Shown: positions 37,218-50,945, counted from the stretch's first letter. The stretch is 64,000 bases of DNA from Paragonimus westermani (GCA_008508345.1 QNGE01000763.1:163831-227830); one strand, 5' to 3'. Notes: a model not told the origin generated them from the letters alone. Numbers and translations: made by a program.

Positions 37218-39296
37218 CATTTTACGACTATTACAATTCTTCATGCTACAGTAGTTTTTTGCCGGAATTTGTGACGAATCCACTACAATTAGATAAGAAT
37301 GAGTAATACGTAAAATTCATCCGTCTCTGATTGACTGCTTGATGATGGCGCTTGTAAAACCCCCGGACAACGCACTGAACCAAACATGAAGTCCCTCGAT
37401 AAATGTGATTCTAACTCGTGCAACCGGTTTTGTGCTTGCAATCACTCAATTTTTTTTCTCTGGTTTAATCTATCCGTTGAGGTATACAAAAAGTGGACAT
37501 CTTCCCTACGGAGTGCAACTGAAGCCTAGTTTTACGGTACACTGGCTAACATATAAAAAACAAACTTTCGGAAACCAAGAAAGCCATGCATTCCAATACA
37601 GTGGTACCTTCACTACGTTTGAATTGAACAAACAGAAACAGTCCCAACAATTTCCTTGTTACAGTATAACGCACTCTAGTTTCCAAAAGCTCGCTTCCCT
37701 GGAGAATGTTACCTTACCGACATAAATGACATCACTTGCAAACAAACCTATAGGCAAGAAGAAACTGCTGTCAAATTCGATCATTGACGTCAAACTCAAG
37801 CTGCAACTGACAGAAGGCTATGTGTTACATTTATCCATATGGTTTTTGACAAATGAGTTTCGAAATCCAACGCATTAAGCGAACTGTTTTTCAATACCAT
37901 CCCCAAATTGAATGGCCTGAACTTTGGTCTGTCCAACTTGGTATGACGGTCTACGCATAAACAACCTGATATTTCTTGAGAATTTACCAACAGAATTTTT
38001 GGTTGTTTATCAATCCCCTGAGTAACAAATAACTTCTTTGTCTGTAGATCTACGTGCTCTAAATAATTATGATGGAATCGCCAAAGACGCACAAAATTCT
38101 AATTGTACCCCAAATTCAGGACACAAATTGTATGTATAGTTCATCCACATTAGGCTTCCCAAAGGTTCAGCAATGAAGTTATTTTACTTTCTACACTCAT
38201 TACAAGCTCTCCTTCTGATAAACTGAAGCCAGCAAGTGTCGTTACTCAGAGAGAGTGATTACACTGCGACTACACTACTTTTTTCAAAAGTTATGAACAA
38301 CGACTGTCATAAGCTTGCTTCCGCATTTGAAGACTTTTTTCTTAAGCCTTCAATGTGACAGACATTTTTAAATACATTGATAAATCTGGTTGATGGTCTT
38401 ATGAATTATTAGTAACAGTTAGTTTATTCCGTGCAGTTCAGATACGAACTTCTGTAACAGTTCTTTTTCCGTCGTACGTTAGGGATGGGAATAGGGACGG
38501 GCAGTACTTCATAGCAAGTCTATTGAAACCAGTGAAGCTTAATTCAGATATGAAGATTAAGATCGTATCAGGACTATTTTCTGAGTAGTCTGAATATCGA
38601 ACCTGGTGAACTCACTGGTAGAAAAAGGGAATTTCTACCTGATGTGAACTAAAGCTCTACTGAAGAATGATAGCAGCTGTTCCTTTTTGTAAGCTTCCCA
38701 GCCAGCCCGTCTTGTAAAGAAACACCAGACTGAAGTTTCGTTCTTGTTACGGCTTATCACTCGAGATTTTAGCTCCGGTCACTTTCATGACTAACCGGGT
38801 TGACCAATGTTCTGCTGACTTTCGAGTAGACAGCATCCAGTGGTAAAGTTGGACAACATGTACTATAAGGCAGCAAAAACCACACCATATTCATATGAGT
38901 AATCTCCATCTTGAATTTTTAGGGCGAGTTTATTCTGGTAAACCATGTTAAAGAATGAGTAGGTGAAACTCTATACAATCATTGGATATCTACTGTGGCA
39001 GCTATCTTCACAGTAAGTAAAAAAATTCACGGTTCTCGAGAGAACGCTGTGAAACACCGATTAAAATTTGTTAAGGAAAGTGGACGGTAATTTCAACATT
39101 GTAGGTCTAGTCAACCTTTCCCAATATGTTTGCGTTTAGCTTATCCATATGAAACTAGGATCAAAAGATCTCTCCACAAAAGGACGTCACAATTCTCTCA
39201 AGGAAATGGACGGAAAATCGGGTCCGTATATCTCTATTGAGTAGGACTATTGTGCAGTTTTACCGTTACGTTAAACTCAATGGGCAATGTATTCAG

Positions 39297-39386
39297 GATT
39301 CAATATTTGTGGTCCACAGCCTACGCCGTCCCTACAAAAACGGCTGGTACATACACGAAAAACCCAACAGCTCGGTTTTGAGCTAT
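39297..39386 (+). CDS. PDZ-domain, proline-rich protein: proposed exon 4
   Basis: The proposed exon is 90 bases between acceptor gggcaatgtattcag and donor CTAT|GTAAGT. In the phase set by exon 3 it completes arginine 235 and encodes FNICGPQPTPSLQKRL then VHTRKTQQLGFEL, ending in phase 1. It is symmetrical, so skipping it would preserve the frame. A second frame is also open through the exon (DSIFVVHSLRRPYKNG and onward), so the choice rests only on phase continuity. No domain was recognised. Confidence 0.4.
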
Positions 39387-41646
39387 GTAAGTGATAAATT
39401 TGATATCAGTATCTGTAGTATGACACCGTGATCACTGGTCAAGACTAAGCCATACATGCTCCGAGAAGCCATTGGGACATGAAGGTCGGATTGGGAGAGG
39501 TGATGAATTTTAAACACACTGACAGCATACAGATCGTGGCTTGTTCATTTCTTTTCGAACCCTATCTGATCATTTGTATTAATTTGGGTCAACAAAGCAA
39601 ACGGCCGAAGAGCTGTGACAAGGTTGGAATTGTAGAGAATCAAATGGACCTGTGGTTTCCTCCCCTCTTTTAGATGGTTGATCCGTTTTCTAACCAGTAG
39701 TAACCAATTTTAACCACTGGTCACTGTTTTTGGTCCGTGATTACCATGTTGTAGCCAGTCCTGCTAAGTTTAGGCCTGTAACACACATTTTGCCTATTGC
39801 TTATCACTTTCCTTTATCCCCAGGTATCCAGCTCTCTTAGCTGGAACGAGAGGGCACAGTCACTGTGGTTATGTTCCGTATTGGTCTGATTGACTTAGGC
39901 TCTGGAGCCGAGCACGGAATGTCATGGAATCCGGATAGCGTGTAAAACCGCGTGTGTCAATTTGCCTTCACGCTTGATAAATATCGCTGGCCTGTGCAGT
40001 GATGATAACAGATGATTTTATGGTAGAGCAGTCTTGGCAGCAAGACTGTTTTTGCTATAGTCGGGGCTTAGTATAAGGTTATGGTAAAATTGTTGCTGAT
40101 TTTAACGAACAAATGTAACAACTGGTTCAAACAATGGAAGTGAGTTAAGAAAATCAGTAGAGAAAGCTAACCTTACCAAAGCACTTTTCAGTGTTCCATG
40201 GATGGTCACTAGAGTTTCGCCTAAACTGCGTCTGTTAACTCCTTATGATACCAACCCGAGTGACTGAACCGTTGACGGACTATCTTTGTCTGTCATTTAC
40301 TGTGGAGCCATACACAAAATTAGCACAAATGTTACCTCTAATGCAAGTGACCAGATGTGAGTTATTAAGACAATCATGAGAATCGAGAAGTGCTACCATC
40401 GAGAACAACAACCTGCATTAGGTCACTGGTTGATGCATTGCACCTACCTGAGGAGAGGCTTAACTTTCACAAACAATATTTTCTGAACATGAGGTCGTTC
40501 ACTTACGCATCTCTTCAAATCGCGCACAGATGAGGGTTTACGGAAGCAGTTTCCTGGAACCACGTTGCCCTGTCGGCAGGCCACTGTGATAGCAGATTAT
40601 CTTCACACGTGATCTACCTATCAGGCTTGTGGTCACAATTGATTCGACTTGTAGTTTTCAAATCTCATTTGACTGCAAATACATGGAAGACGTCCTACAT
40701 TAGAATATTCCTAACTAACTCTCTAACTCGTCCCCTCACTGTTCGCCAAGCGTACCTCTGTCCGAATTCTGTTCATAGCTAATTTGCATTTAGTATTACG
40801 GTGTCTACAAGCACATTGTCTTCTCTACGTTATTGTTGTTTTTCAAATCCCCCCACTTCTGTATTACTTTTAAAAACCACCTGGTGAACTTGATTTTCCG
40901 AACAACACAACAGCAAGAAAGAACAAATAAGTGCCGTTTACCCCCTCGATATGTCCGTTTACACACCCTATTTATAAGAAAATACTCGGAGTTGCAACAC
41001 CATACAGTACAGTCGTTACTTTTAATCCCAACGCACCCAACTATACGGAGCGCATGATAGGTCTGAATAAATCTTCCCGTTGTTGGCCACTTCTTCATTG
41101 CAGGAAGTCAGTATGTTAGTCCACTTGTGTGTGTTTAGACAATTAGTTGAACGCTATCGCTGCTGTAGTGATGTCCATGTCATCCCCACTAGGTAGACTG
41201 CAGTCACCGACATAGTGCCTCCATTGACGTTTTTATTGTGACATCTAGTCGATAATGCTTCCTCGAACAGTGTATTTACATCAAGGATTAAACCAGATTC
41301 TTTGTTTCATGTTCACTGCACCTGCGGGTGGAAAACTTGTCCTTTTACTCGATTTTTACTTCAAGATGTCCGGATAAAATGCAACATGTCTCAGTCCACT
41401 CTTCGGCGGGAAAAAACAAAAGACCTTGTAGCTCTCAGCCCGTACGGATTCAGCATGCACAGCCTACATGGCCTGCACAGTCCTCGCTAGGACCTGTAGC
41501 ACTTACACACTTAAGCGTTAGCCGAATGACCCATTGTCCAGATTGAAAGAACACAATCTGGAGTTGCTGTAGGCGTCTCACCAAACAATGACTGTGTGAG
41601 TTTTGAAGCAAAACAATCAGCGTTTAACCATACACATTCAGTTTAG
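39387..41646 (+). other. Proposed intron 4
   Basis: Starts GTAAGT and ends cacattcagtttag. A run of taaccag/taaccaa/taaccac motifs lies at 39690-39720, and a dispersed repeat copy lies at 41170-41215. Overlapping open frames at 40805-41119 and 41302-41546 occur on both strands and in several frames, and were not taken as genes. Confidence 0.4.
41170..41215 (-). repeat. Dispersed repeat, copy B
   Basis: This is the partner of the segment at 35600-35665. On the plus strand ggtagactgcagtcaccgaca corresponds to gggtcgactgcagttaccgaca in the other copy. The flanks diverge quickly. Confidence 0.35.
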
Positions 41647-41701
41647 TCGTACACCCGATCTCGAAACCGTCGGCACCACCGAACTTGAAGCAAATGTGCT
41701 C
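41647..41701 (+). CDS. PDZ-domain, proline-rich protein: proposed exon 5
   Basis: The proposed exon is 55 bases between acceptor cattcagtttag and donor GTAAGT. In the phase left by exon 4 (or directly by exon 3) it encodes VHPISKPSAPPNLKQMC and ends in phase 2. The lysine/proline-rich content agrees with the preceding region. Another frame (RTPDLETVGTTELEANVL) is also open but would need a different incoming phase. Support is from splice signals and phase only. Confidence 0.35.
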
Positions 41702-44665
41702 GTAAGTATTTTTAGCCTAAATAGTTGATCATGTGGTTAAAGAAGTCCAACTCGCTGCTTACAGGTCATCAGTTAGTATCTCCATGATGGGCCAAATGTC
41801 CATTATCTTGCATTATGGGAATGCCCATGTAATGTGTCTACCATTCTAGACGATATGGTAGCATACGTGTCTGTCTTCAACATTACAAGCCAACGGTAGT
41901 GACTAGGGTTTCACAACCATAATTAGTAGAGCTTCCGTTGGCTTCAACATTGGTGAACTTTATTCACGTCACGCAACTGTAAAGCCAGCAGACGTGCCTA
42001 GGCTATTCCAGCTTTCGAGTGAATCAGGGTGATGATTGATTGAAACATTCAATCGCTGGCCGAAGTTGACATTCTGTGACGCGAAAATTGTTTAACTGAT
42101 CACAAACGAACATATTCTGCCGTTCAATTAATCAAATCTCCTTTCAGTTCTTTCTGGCTAGTAAACATCGTAGCTACGACTGAATTAACAAATACAATGG
42201 CAGCTGTCGGAAATTTGCTTGACCGTGTTCGTATGCGGCATACCAAGTTCGATAGAATCCTACTGACACAGTTGGACGTAGAACTGAGGCAAAATATCAC
42301 ACCCGTGTTCCAACATTGTGCAGTGGCTTACAGCGACAGATTTTATAACCGTTCAGTTACCCTTAACCTTCGACAAAATATACTGGTGTACGACCTAAGG
42401 CATTCTTCTCAGCGTCATCCCGTTTAACGATGGAGTTTTACGTTATGCATCCGCCAGTTCATTTGGAAACAGACAAGTTACAACCCAAACACAAATTGCA
42501 TCAAAATATCTTCCACCTACAGTTCATGAGCCAAACACGAAACACGGATATAAGAGTTTGATCACTGTCCATCTAGAATGATACGGTCATGTGTTCTTAC
42601 TGCTACCCAGACCACAGATAGTCATACGTCGTGACCTGTCGGTAGGGTCAGAGTATGGTTATTCTTTAGTGCTTTTTTAGCCGGATTTAATGGTCTGAAT
42701 GGGAAAAAGCAAACAATTTTGGTAAATCATGGAACGGTTAGAGCTGGAAAGAATGACGGACAAAGTGCATGTAGTATAGGTCCTTATTGCACCCTTAGCT
42801 GGCAAACTTGTGGAACTTATTCTCTGAATGGCTACTGATAATAGGAGTGTGCATTCATGAATAACACGTTTTGAGAAGCATGGTGATTTCAAACGTCTCC
42901 TGGACGTCTGTATGGTGGAACCTGTGTGAAGACAACGGAGTTGATCTCCTTTATTTTCTCTCTCACACCCTACGTGAACACTGGCAATTTTACGAACAGT
43001 GGGATTTACCCTAAGCAGCCACGAGATTTGACCACGATTTCCCACATCAACCTATTTTCTGGTGGGTATAAACAGAAGAGCAAGATCGGATTAAGCGAAA
43101 AGGCGTTGGATGTGGGACAGTATAACATGGATTCTAATCATCCGGGTAGTTGAACTAGGACTGTAGTATAAGGCTCGGAGTATAGAAAACAGGTGCTAGA
43201 TCAACTGCATTGAGTAATATGATTGATTATTTTTACAAGGATGTTCGGAACTACTAGGTTTCACGGAGTGTGTAGTCCACAAAATTTGCTACCATTGCCA
43301 ATAATTTCTTAAATTTTACAACTTCCACTCCTTCTGTTGTATCTCACGCCATCCGTTTTCTGAAATAGGTGTTATACGACAGACAGCACTAATACACAAG
43401 ATCACAAAGTTTTCGAGCGTCTGGCATGCTTTAATGCTGCTAACTGTGAATTGTTTTAGCGTCACAAAGTGCCACTGCGTGCAAAATGAATCATCTCGTA
43501 ACAGCGTGAGGGACCACCCGTGTTAATTTGATTGACTGTTCACAACAATCTCAGGGACCCACAACTTACGACCTTCGACGGTGTTCCTTATTCGGCGTAT
43601 AAATCGAGGGACGAATACTTTTGGTCTACTAGGTGTACGATGAATTCACTTTGTACATTTGGAGTCAAAAATTAACTAATTTACACATTTCCTAATCCAT
43701 TTGCTTGAGGCAGTTTCATGCCAAACTTTGGACAACAAAAATTTCGCAAGACAATTAGGTGATTTTACTCCTTATTTGAATAACAAACAGCATGAAATAG
43801 TTATGTACACCCAGTACCCTGTGTGATAAACTAATAGTTCTCTCAATTTGAACAGCTTACCGGCCGTCTTCACGATCTCACATTGTTGTCGTTATCTCCT
43901 GTCGTTAGATGACACCAGATGCGTATCTTATGTTAGAATACAGCTCGCCGCTTACAGAAGAAACGAAATGAATAAAAACGTCCACAGAAAAAAAACTGGT
44001 TAGAGTAAAGCCGTTTGTAACAGCTGAAAAGCTGCCTTAACTTTGTAATTTACCAGAAACAATGAGAGTCGCAATTAGAAGAATTCACAGGATTGGAATA
44101 AGACTCGAACGCTCGTTGCTGTATACCAGTATTAAGGGAACAGTATGGATGACAACTGTGGAAGGTCGTGCCGCTCTGCATTTGATTTCTGCAGGTCGAA
44201 AGTGTACTGCACGAGTGAGTCACAGTTTGTACTCCACAAACACATTGACGGTACTCCATTATGGCGAATTGTTGGGGCTTGAGTCACACCACAGTTTACC
44301 TGGCCTGCTGATTTAGAAACCAGTAACGGAACTATCCGTTAAGAGTGGCACTGAGATGAAGGGAACGACGGAAATGGTTGTAATGAAACTGAGATGGAGA
44401 ACACGCAGCTCACCGACGTTCAGGTAAAGGGTGTCGTGACCTATACTGGGGTCGATCAACATAGGCCACTCAGAACGGCAATCAGCTGATACATTTTGGT
44501 CGTTTTTAAAAAGTTTGTTATTGAAGAAGTTTCTGGTTTTGTCGAATTTCAGTGGTTAAGCTGCTCAACTGAATCTCAGCCAGGTTGTTGCGCAGTAACA
44601 ATAACTATTATGGTTTGTTGTGTAAGGAGGGTTTTGTTCCCTTGGCGAACCGAGATTGTTTACAG
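41702..44665 (+). other. Proposed intron 5
   Basis: Starts GTAAGT and ends gagattgtttacag. The open frames at 42197-42427 (plus) and 42677-43045 (minus) are unrecognised, and no repeat stands out. Confidence 0.35.
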
Positions 44666-44719
44666 TCACTTGAACCCTGGTCGATCTGCATTTTTAGACA
44701 TTGCAACCAAATACTCGTC
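44666..44719 (+). CDS. PDZ-domain, proline-rich protein: proposed exon 6
   Basis: The proposed exon is 54 bases between acceptor ttgtttacag and donor CGTC|GTAAGT. It takes one base to complete serine 283, encodes HLNPGRSAFLDIATKYS, and leaves phase 2 again, so it is symmetrical. The same frame stays open upstream to 44496, and an acceptor gtcgaatttcag at about 44552 would give a longer exon. The short form was preferred for phase continuity. Confidence 0.35.
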
Positions 44720-47700
44720 GTAAGTACTCTTCAGAAAATCAGTAATTGAAGAATTATACGGAAATGTGTTACAAAACCATTCGATTCATGTTGCTGGCCA
44801 CTCCAAAAAATTGCTATTATATAACTGATAACTCAACAGTACACTTTTGACATAGAGCAGAGACGTCTGAATGCAAACCTGGTAAGTTTTGGTCACCAAA
44901 CAGGCACAGATACAAAACTTCTGTGCAATTAATATTCACTTCCAACAACGGTCGTAACGCTAGAAGCATATCTTACTTGGAACGCATGCTTACTGGTCCG
45001 CGAAATAAAACGCTACAAGCGTAAACTAAGGGTTCCTTGAAAAGTGTGAACAGAAGAATGGAGGCCGGTACTAAGGCCAGCGCAAAAGAAACCTTTGAAA
45101 AGAAACAAATGCGACTGAATAACTTGATGTATTTTGGCTTAAGTTTTCTTGCTAAGATAGGGATGTAGTTTTTGGGTAGTATACAACACAGTAGATGCAC
45201 CTAGAGAATGAACGTTTTTCAGATTGTGTTGTTGGCTGACAGTAGCAGCTGTTAAAAATATCACACATTTGCGCAGAAAAGTGGAAAAACACGAAAGCTG
45301 CTGGTAGTCTTGACAGACATTATGTGTACATCTAATTTCCGTGTAAATTTGGAAATATTTGTGCACTAACACTTTGCATATCATACAATTTTATAAAATA
45401 GAAGCTCGGAAAAATTAGGCTCTGTTGTAATGGAATGCTAAAATTCTTTGTCTCGCAATTAACCAAAAGGTATTTTTCTGACCCCTATACTTTGCCATAC
45501 GAACTGAAGTTTAAGTGCTTAGAATTTTGGCTCATCTATCGAAAAATGACCTTAGTAAAGCTGTCTTCACAAACTACGTTTATGCCTTTCATAAAATTTA
45601 TCCTCGGTGAAAATCCGCCCGTCTTTTATGAAGTGATCATTTTGTTTGACCAAAATCTCATTGAGGCAAACAAATCCCTTCTCTCTGTCAAGTCAAGTTC
45701 ATGTATGATTACGGCGACTACTGAAAAACATGTTCCGATCAACAACATTTAATAATCACTGATTGATCCCACTTTTTGTGTGTTCGACAGATGTCTGTTG
45801 GCTAACGTCTGGCTCAATTTAAGAGGAACTTTCTTAAATTAGACAATCTGTCTCTTCTACATTCAAAGTTATATTTATGCATGGGATAGAGTATTAATCA
45901 CATATCTGGCTCAAATAAATTCCTTATAACATTTATAGTTGGAAGTGACCATCTGGACCAATTACCTTGATAGTCTGGGCTTACATCACAGGGACTATTT
46001 TGGACGGCACTCCGTTGGTCTTCATACCATGATTGGTTAACTTACAGACGTCTTTGCACGTTTAGGCCACCCGTACTGTAACCGAGCCCGAATCATTCCA
46101 CAGAGCCCCGTTGGAGATGGTGTTCAGGGAGGTGACAAAACGTTTGACTGTTAAACAGCAAGCTAGGTGACCAATACCATAACGTACAAAGTTGATGTTA
46201 ACAATTTTCTCCCTCATCGGTAACAACTACCTGTAAGTGGTAGACGGAGTAATTCGCTAACATTCCTCTGCGCGTTTATCATTTGGGTATAACATTATCA
46301 GTTTATGACCCACATCACTAGTCAGTAGACTCTGTGAGAGAAGTAGGCTAATGGCGATAGCTTCTGAGACCCCGGTAGAAGACCCTGGGCCTGTTTTAAT
46401 TGTGTACTACAGACTCGATAAGTGGGTCAAGCTGAATCTGTGGGATTGACTGAATGAAATTATTCTGTTAAATTCACAACATCCGGAAATTAGCGAGACT
46501 TTGCCAACCAACGAGTTAGTCACACTGCATGAAGCCTCTCAAATGCGCTCAGGTAATAGCCGTGCTATGTTGCCTTTGAAGCTCGTTCCAAAGAAACAAA
46601 GGACAAGACACATACGATAAAAACAACATTGACAGACAGCATATCTCTCAACAGAGGGCACCAATGTGGTATGAAATTAAACTAGACGTATAGTTTGGCT
46701 ACCAGATAGGTCTTGCTTAGAGCTACGCTGCGTCTGTTACAAGGAATTCAAAGGTGGCATGTCGGAAGTTCCAGACGTCATCGCCATTTGCCTACTGTCC
46801 CCCTCAAATATGTACCCAAAAGCGTTTTGTCAAAAGATTGAATTTCCCAAGATCTCGTGTCCATGTCTAGACTAACCAGCAGACTCAATTTGCCGTCTTA
46901 TTCAAATGATTCAGCGAAGAATATTTTAGACTGCTCTGCTTGTGAGCCAAGTGAGCTTGGACGCTTGCGAAATTGTCTTGCGCACATAAATCAACGGCTG
47001 CTGCCTTAAAAACTCACGTACGGCAAAGTGAAGCAACGAGCGAAATACTTATGGGACTGAAGCCCTTTTCAACACTTTATCCAATTTTAAACTCAAAACA
47101 TTCTTTATGGAAGCAAGATTGCAAACCCTAATTGCAAATATCTTTCTATAAATTGAAAATTGGGTGTGGAAGACTTATAGGACTGCTGAGTACAACTAAC
47201 GTCCATGCTGTCAACCAAATCGGTACAGAGCGCACCTTTTTAGTTGTGAATCGGTCACATGGGATTCATCGGCGGATCCATACTCACGGTCAACGACCAA
47301 CAGTGCATCGTTATGATTTCAAGGGTTAAGCGCCTGTCAGAGTATACAGAAGGGAAGATATTGATGTGTGATATCGTCTTGATGAGTCGGAATAATATCG
47401 CTGGACATCTGGACGAGAAACGATTTGTTAATACACTCTTGTCAAAGTCTAACCCACATTAAACAGCCCAACAGTGAAAGGAGTGGAGGATTTCATCTAA
47501 CAGCGACGACCACAGTGTTAAGCAGTTTACAACCAAACCGGATGTTGAAACGGTTAATGTTCCCACAGGTGTTTCAACAACTAGTCAGTGGGATACAGTA
47601 CCTACTTGATCCAAAGCAGATTTAATCCCTTCTGCTTCTTGAAGTGCACACACCATATGGAACACGCCAGTTGAAATGAATGCTGGGACAGTGTCATGTC

Positions 47701-50362
47701 CAGTGGTGTGGAGAATTTTGAGCAGAAAGGCCTTGACAGTCGTACTATTGTGGTAGATTCGTTAATTTTGACCCGTTATGCTGCTCCACGCGTTGACCTT
47801 ATAGTAGCTTCACCTACGTCATTGAGTAATTTACTTACTGACTGTTCGAGTTTGTTTTTACTATGCATTTATGTTACACAATACGCCTCGAGTTCTTCCT
47901 TAATGCCAATAATAATAAATATTCTAAGCAAAAAAGCAGGCAAGATATCGCAAAACCGGATGTGCCGATGACCAGTTCGAGCATCGTAGAACAGTGATCT
48001 TGTAGGGAGAGCGACAAATCATCCGGGTACCAAGTGTGCTACTAGCATGCTGGGATGAGTAGACTGTGAAGTAACCTACCAAGAAGAAAAACTCACAAGA
48101 TTCAACACAAGTGCTCATCGAAAATTTTATCCTGCAGGTTTTCTAGAGTGTTAACGGTGATAAACTGTATGAACAGGTACCATTGTGACACAAGTAGTTG
48201 TTGTCAGTGTCCTTACACAAAACTCCTCCTCACTAGAACCTGAACGAAAAGTTTGAGTGCAGTAAGAATAAAGTCACACTTGCAACCATTTCAGGTGGTT
48301 GATCTTTTTGGTTTAACGCTTACTACATGTAGGTCTGGATGTAGTTGAAAGACAAAAATGAAGAAGCATGACGCAGGATTGGAGTGAATGTTAAGTGACA
48401 TGTTATAAGGTGCTAAAACGTTCGTCACTTCACAGTCCGTTGCTTTGTATTTAAGCGGGTCTTACTTGCAAAAAACGTTTGTGTGATCGTCAAAATATAA
48501 CTATTCGCATGCTAAGCAGATTGTTCACTGTGTGCAGAAAGTAAGTGAATCTCTGGCAAGTTCACTTTTTCCAATTAACCATATTTTATAACGGTTGCCT
48601 TTTGCTCTGACCCACTGCTTCGATACGGCCATCCTTCTGATACCCTTTATCAGCCCAACCAATAAATAATCGTTTATTTATCTCGGGAATCTCGGCTAAT
48701 CAACGTAATGAACCTAATCTTCCGTTTCACTGGTTATATTATGAGCACATGCAGCACCACTGTAATGTACGTCACCACGTTGAGGTCGGTATATAACAAC
48801 TGTTCAAACTGTTCGCCTCTGTACTGTTTGCTCAAGAAGTTGTCAGGTCTATAATGCGACCTAATCTGAGTTTTTGTGAGTACGGAAGGCATTCACTTTT
48901 CGGATTTGTCGACCAAATTCCCAACGACGATTTCCTGAGTGCTAGAAGTAGGAAGTCAACTGAATGAAAAATGTCAGACAACTGTATATTAGACGACAAA
49001 TATCTCATGTAGGTAAGCTAATGTGTGTTTTCAAAACAAAGACTCATGTCGGCGAAGACCACAAAAGTCACATGCAGTTGGTTTTCACTGCTGCATTAAT
49101 TGGTAATTTTACTGCGTGACAAAATTCCGAACTTCCAAGTTTTTGTAAAGATGAATTTTACGTCAAAAAAGATTGAGCAGATTTTAGTTAACCATTCAGT
49201 AAAAACAACTTCTGAAACGGGGCTTATGAAGTAAGCAAGTAATCGGATGATCAGATGTTCACTGCACTTGATTTTCAACTGAAAAACCTGCTGTCACAAG
49301 TAAGAGTATATCAGTCTGTGCGACGAACGTTTGCCGCCAAGTTCTTCGCTAAAAAGAGGAGATTAGCGGCTTGATGATCATTAATCGTAGACCTGTGTGG
49401 AAATTCAGCAGGCTCAATTCAGTTATCTGCTTGGGATCGACTCGCTCTAGGTCAGAGGTTTATTGCCTCGACTCAAGCAATGTTTGCCTGTTTGTACATT
49501 ACAACAGACGTTTTCGATCCAATCAAGTCAGTGGTTAGCACCAGAAAAGTACCAAAGGAACTAGAATGACAATTCAGTACGACAAAACTATCGAGTTTTA
49601 TATATGTCGGCTCCTAGAAACGTTATATCTGTCAAACCGGATTGGATGAATAGGAACTAGGTGATCTAAAAGTGATACTCTAATGGTGGAGTAGTTCAGG
49701 TTGAAGACTCGCATAGAATAAGTGGACCAAACAACCAGAGTACATAGTCACTCAAGTAGGGACCAAATACCCTTCAACACTCATGTATTTGCCAGCACAG
49801 ACAGTTACAGGGCATCTCAAAACTGTCCGGGTGACTACGGTGTTTAGCGACTCAAACTAGTTAAGTTAGCTCATGTATCAACTTTTTGTCTACTATCCAC
49901 CACTGACGCAGGTTCAGACAGTGTTCCATAATGAACATAGTCTCACTCTGAATGAAAAATGTTTACATGTCACGCGGTTCGTATGGTTTTACAACTTCAA
50001 CGAGTGTTCTTGCTGTTATTGAGTCGGAATAACCGTGAAAACCACCCCCATAAGATACAATGACTGACCCATGGACAGTGCTTAAAGAACTCACCCAATC
50101 TAAACAATCTCTCTGTGTTGGCCAGCCAGTCCAAAATAAAACCTGACACCTCATTAACCAAATAAAAATGAAATAGAATAAGATCAGGAGGAAACGATCA
50201 GTTTGATCACAGAAATACTTTGCTCTACAATGGCCTACAAAGCCAGACTTTTATCCATACTCATACAATCCGATTGTTAAACCTCTGTGTAGTTGAACAT
50301 CAAATCTGTCAATCCGATCTAACAATTTCATTAGGATTGATTTAGCATGAAATAGAAAAGTG

Positions 50363-50391
<29 letters not shown>
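50363..50391. repeat. GTA trinucleotide microsatellite
   Basis: A perfect run of nine to ten GTA units. Confidence 0.95.
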
Positions 50392-50393
<2 letters not shown>

Positions 50394-50794
50394 AGTATTC
50401 GTATGAAACGTGACCAGTCCAGCCTCCTTGCTCCGGTGGCTGTCTTTAATTGAGCATAATGTCTTCAATCGGTGATCTTCCATAGTGTCCAGTTTGACAG
50501 TGAAATATGTAGGATTTTGTTCAGATCAAAAGGCTTGTAAATTGTTCCAGGATTTTGGTCAAAATAGATCTATTACTCTGCACTCTGTTAAAGCGAATGG
50601 ATGAAGTCCATCTTGAATTACTAGTCTGTAATATCTGCATCGGCAAGCGCACCATACGGTGTTCATAGTGAATCCGGGTGCTAGTTCAACTTGGCAAACT
50701 GAAGTAAGCTGTGTCCATCCACACTTAGGGATTAAGTAATACCTCATTAACACATAAGTTCTCCTGTCGCAAGCAATGCTGATGTCACTGAAGG

Positions 50795-50945
50795 CAGAGC
50801 AGATAAGAGCTTTTGCTCGTAACGTAAAGGGTTGAAGATTCTGGCACTAATTCACAGTATCTGTGACTGATGAGTCCAAACAAAGACGAAACCATGTGTA
50901 TTGTTGACACTGGGGTGAATACCAAGAACCGCTGTGAATTCTATC
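50795..50945 (+). mobile_element. SINE-like retroposon with hammerhead ribozyme remnant, copy 3
   Basis: A tRNA-like stretch (gcagataagagcttttgctc and onward) leads into a B-box-like gggttgaagattctggc (50829-50845). After 21 bases comes CTGATGAG (50867-50874), and twelve bases later CGAAAC (50887-50892). Stem II retains three pairs (GTC with GAC). Stem III can form from ccatgtgt and acactgg with one bulge. Distal stem I is a perfect nine-pair match between aattcacag (50849-50857) and ctgtgaatt (50932-50940). The arms lie in the right order for a type I hammerhead. Two extra G residues before the cleavage site and a G at the cleavage position suggest it is inactive now. Confidence 0.6.

Larger units (their letters stand above)
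30034..39296 (+). other. Intron 3 of the PDZ gene (about 9.3 kb)
   Basis: This intron starts GTAAGT. It contains the largest PLE fragment (33139-34090), which includes an N-flanked duplication (33567-33657), a repeat copy at 35600-35665, two short B-box-like blocks near 36.17 and 36.40 kb (minus) and an AT run at 37202. Open frames elsewhere are unrecognised. If the exon proposed at 39297 is not real, this intron is longer. Confidence 0.55.

Noticed and set aside
47372..47425. TTGATGAGTC ... GGACGAGAAAC, which could be read as a hammerhead with an enlarged stem II loop
   Set aside because: The core is changed at both ends (TTGATGA and an extra GA before GAAA), and no stem I or III arms were found.
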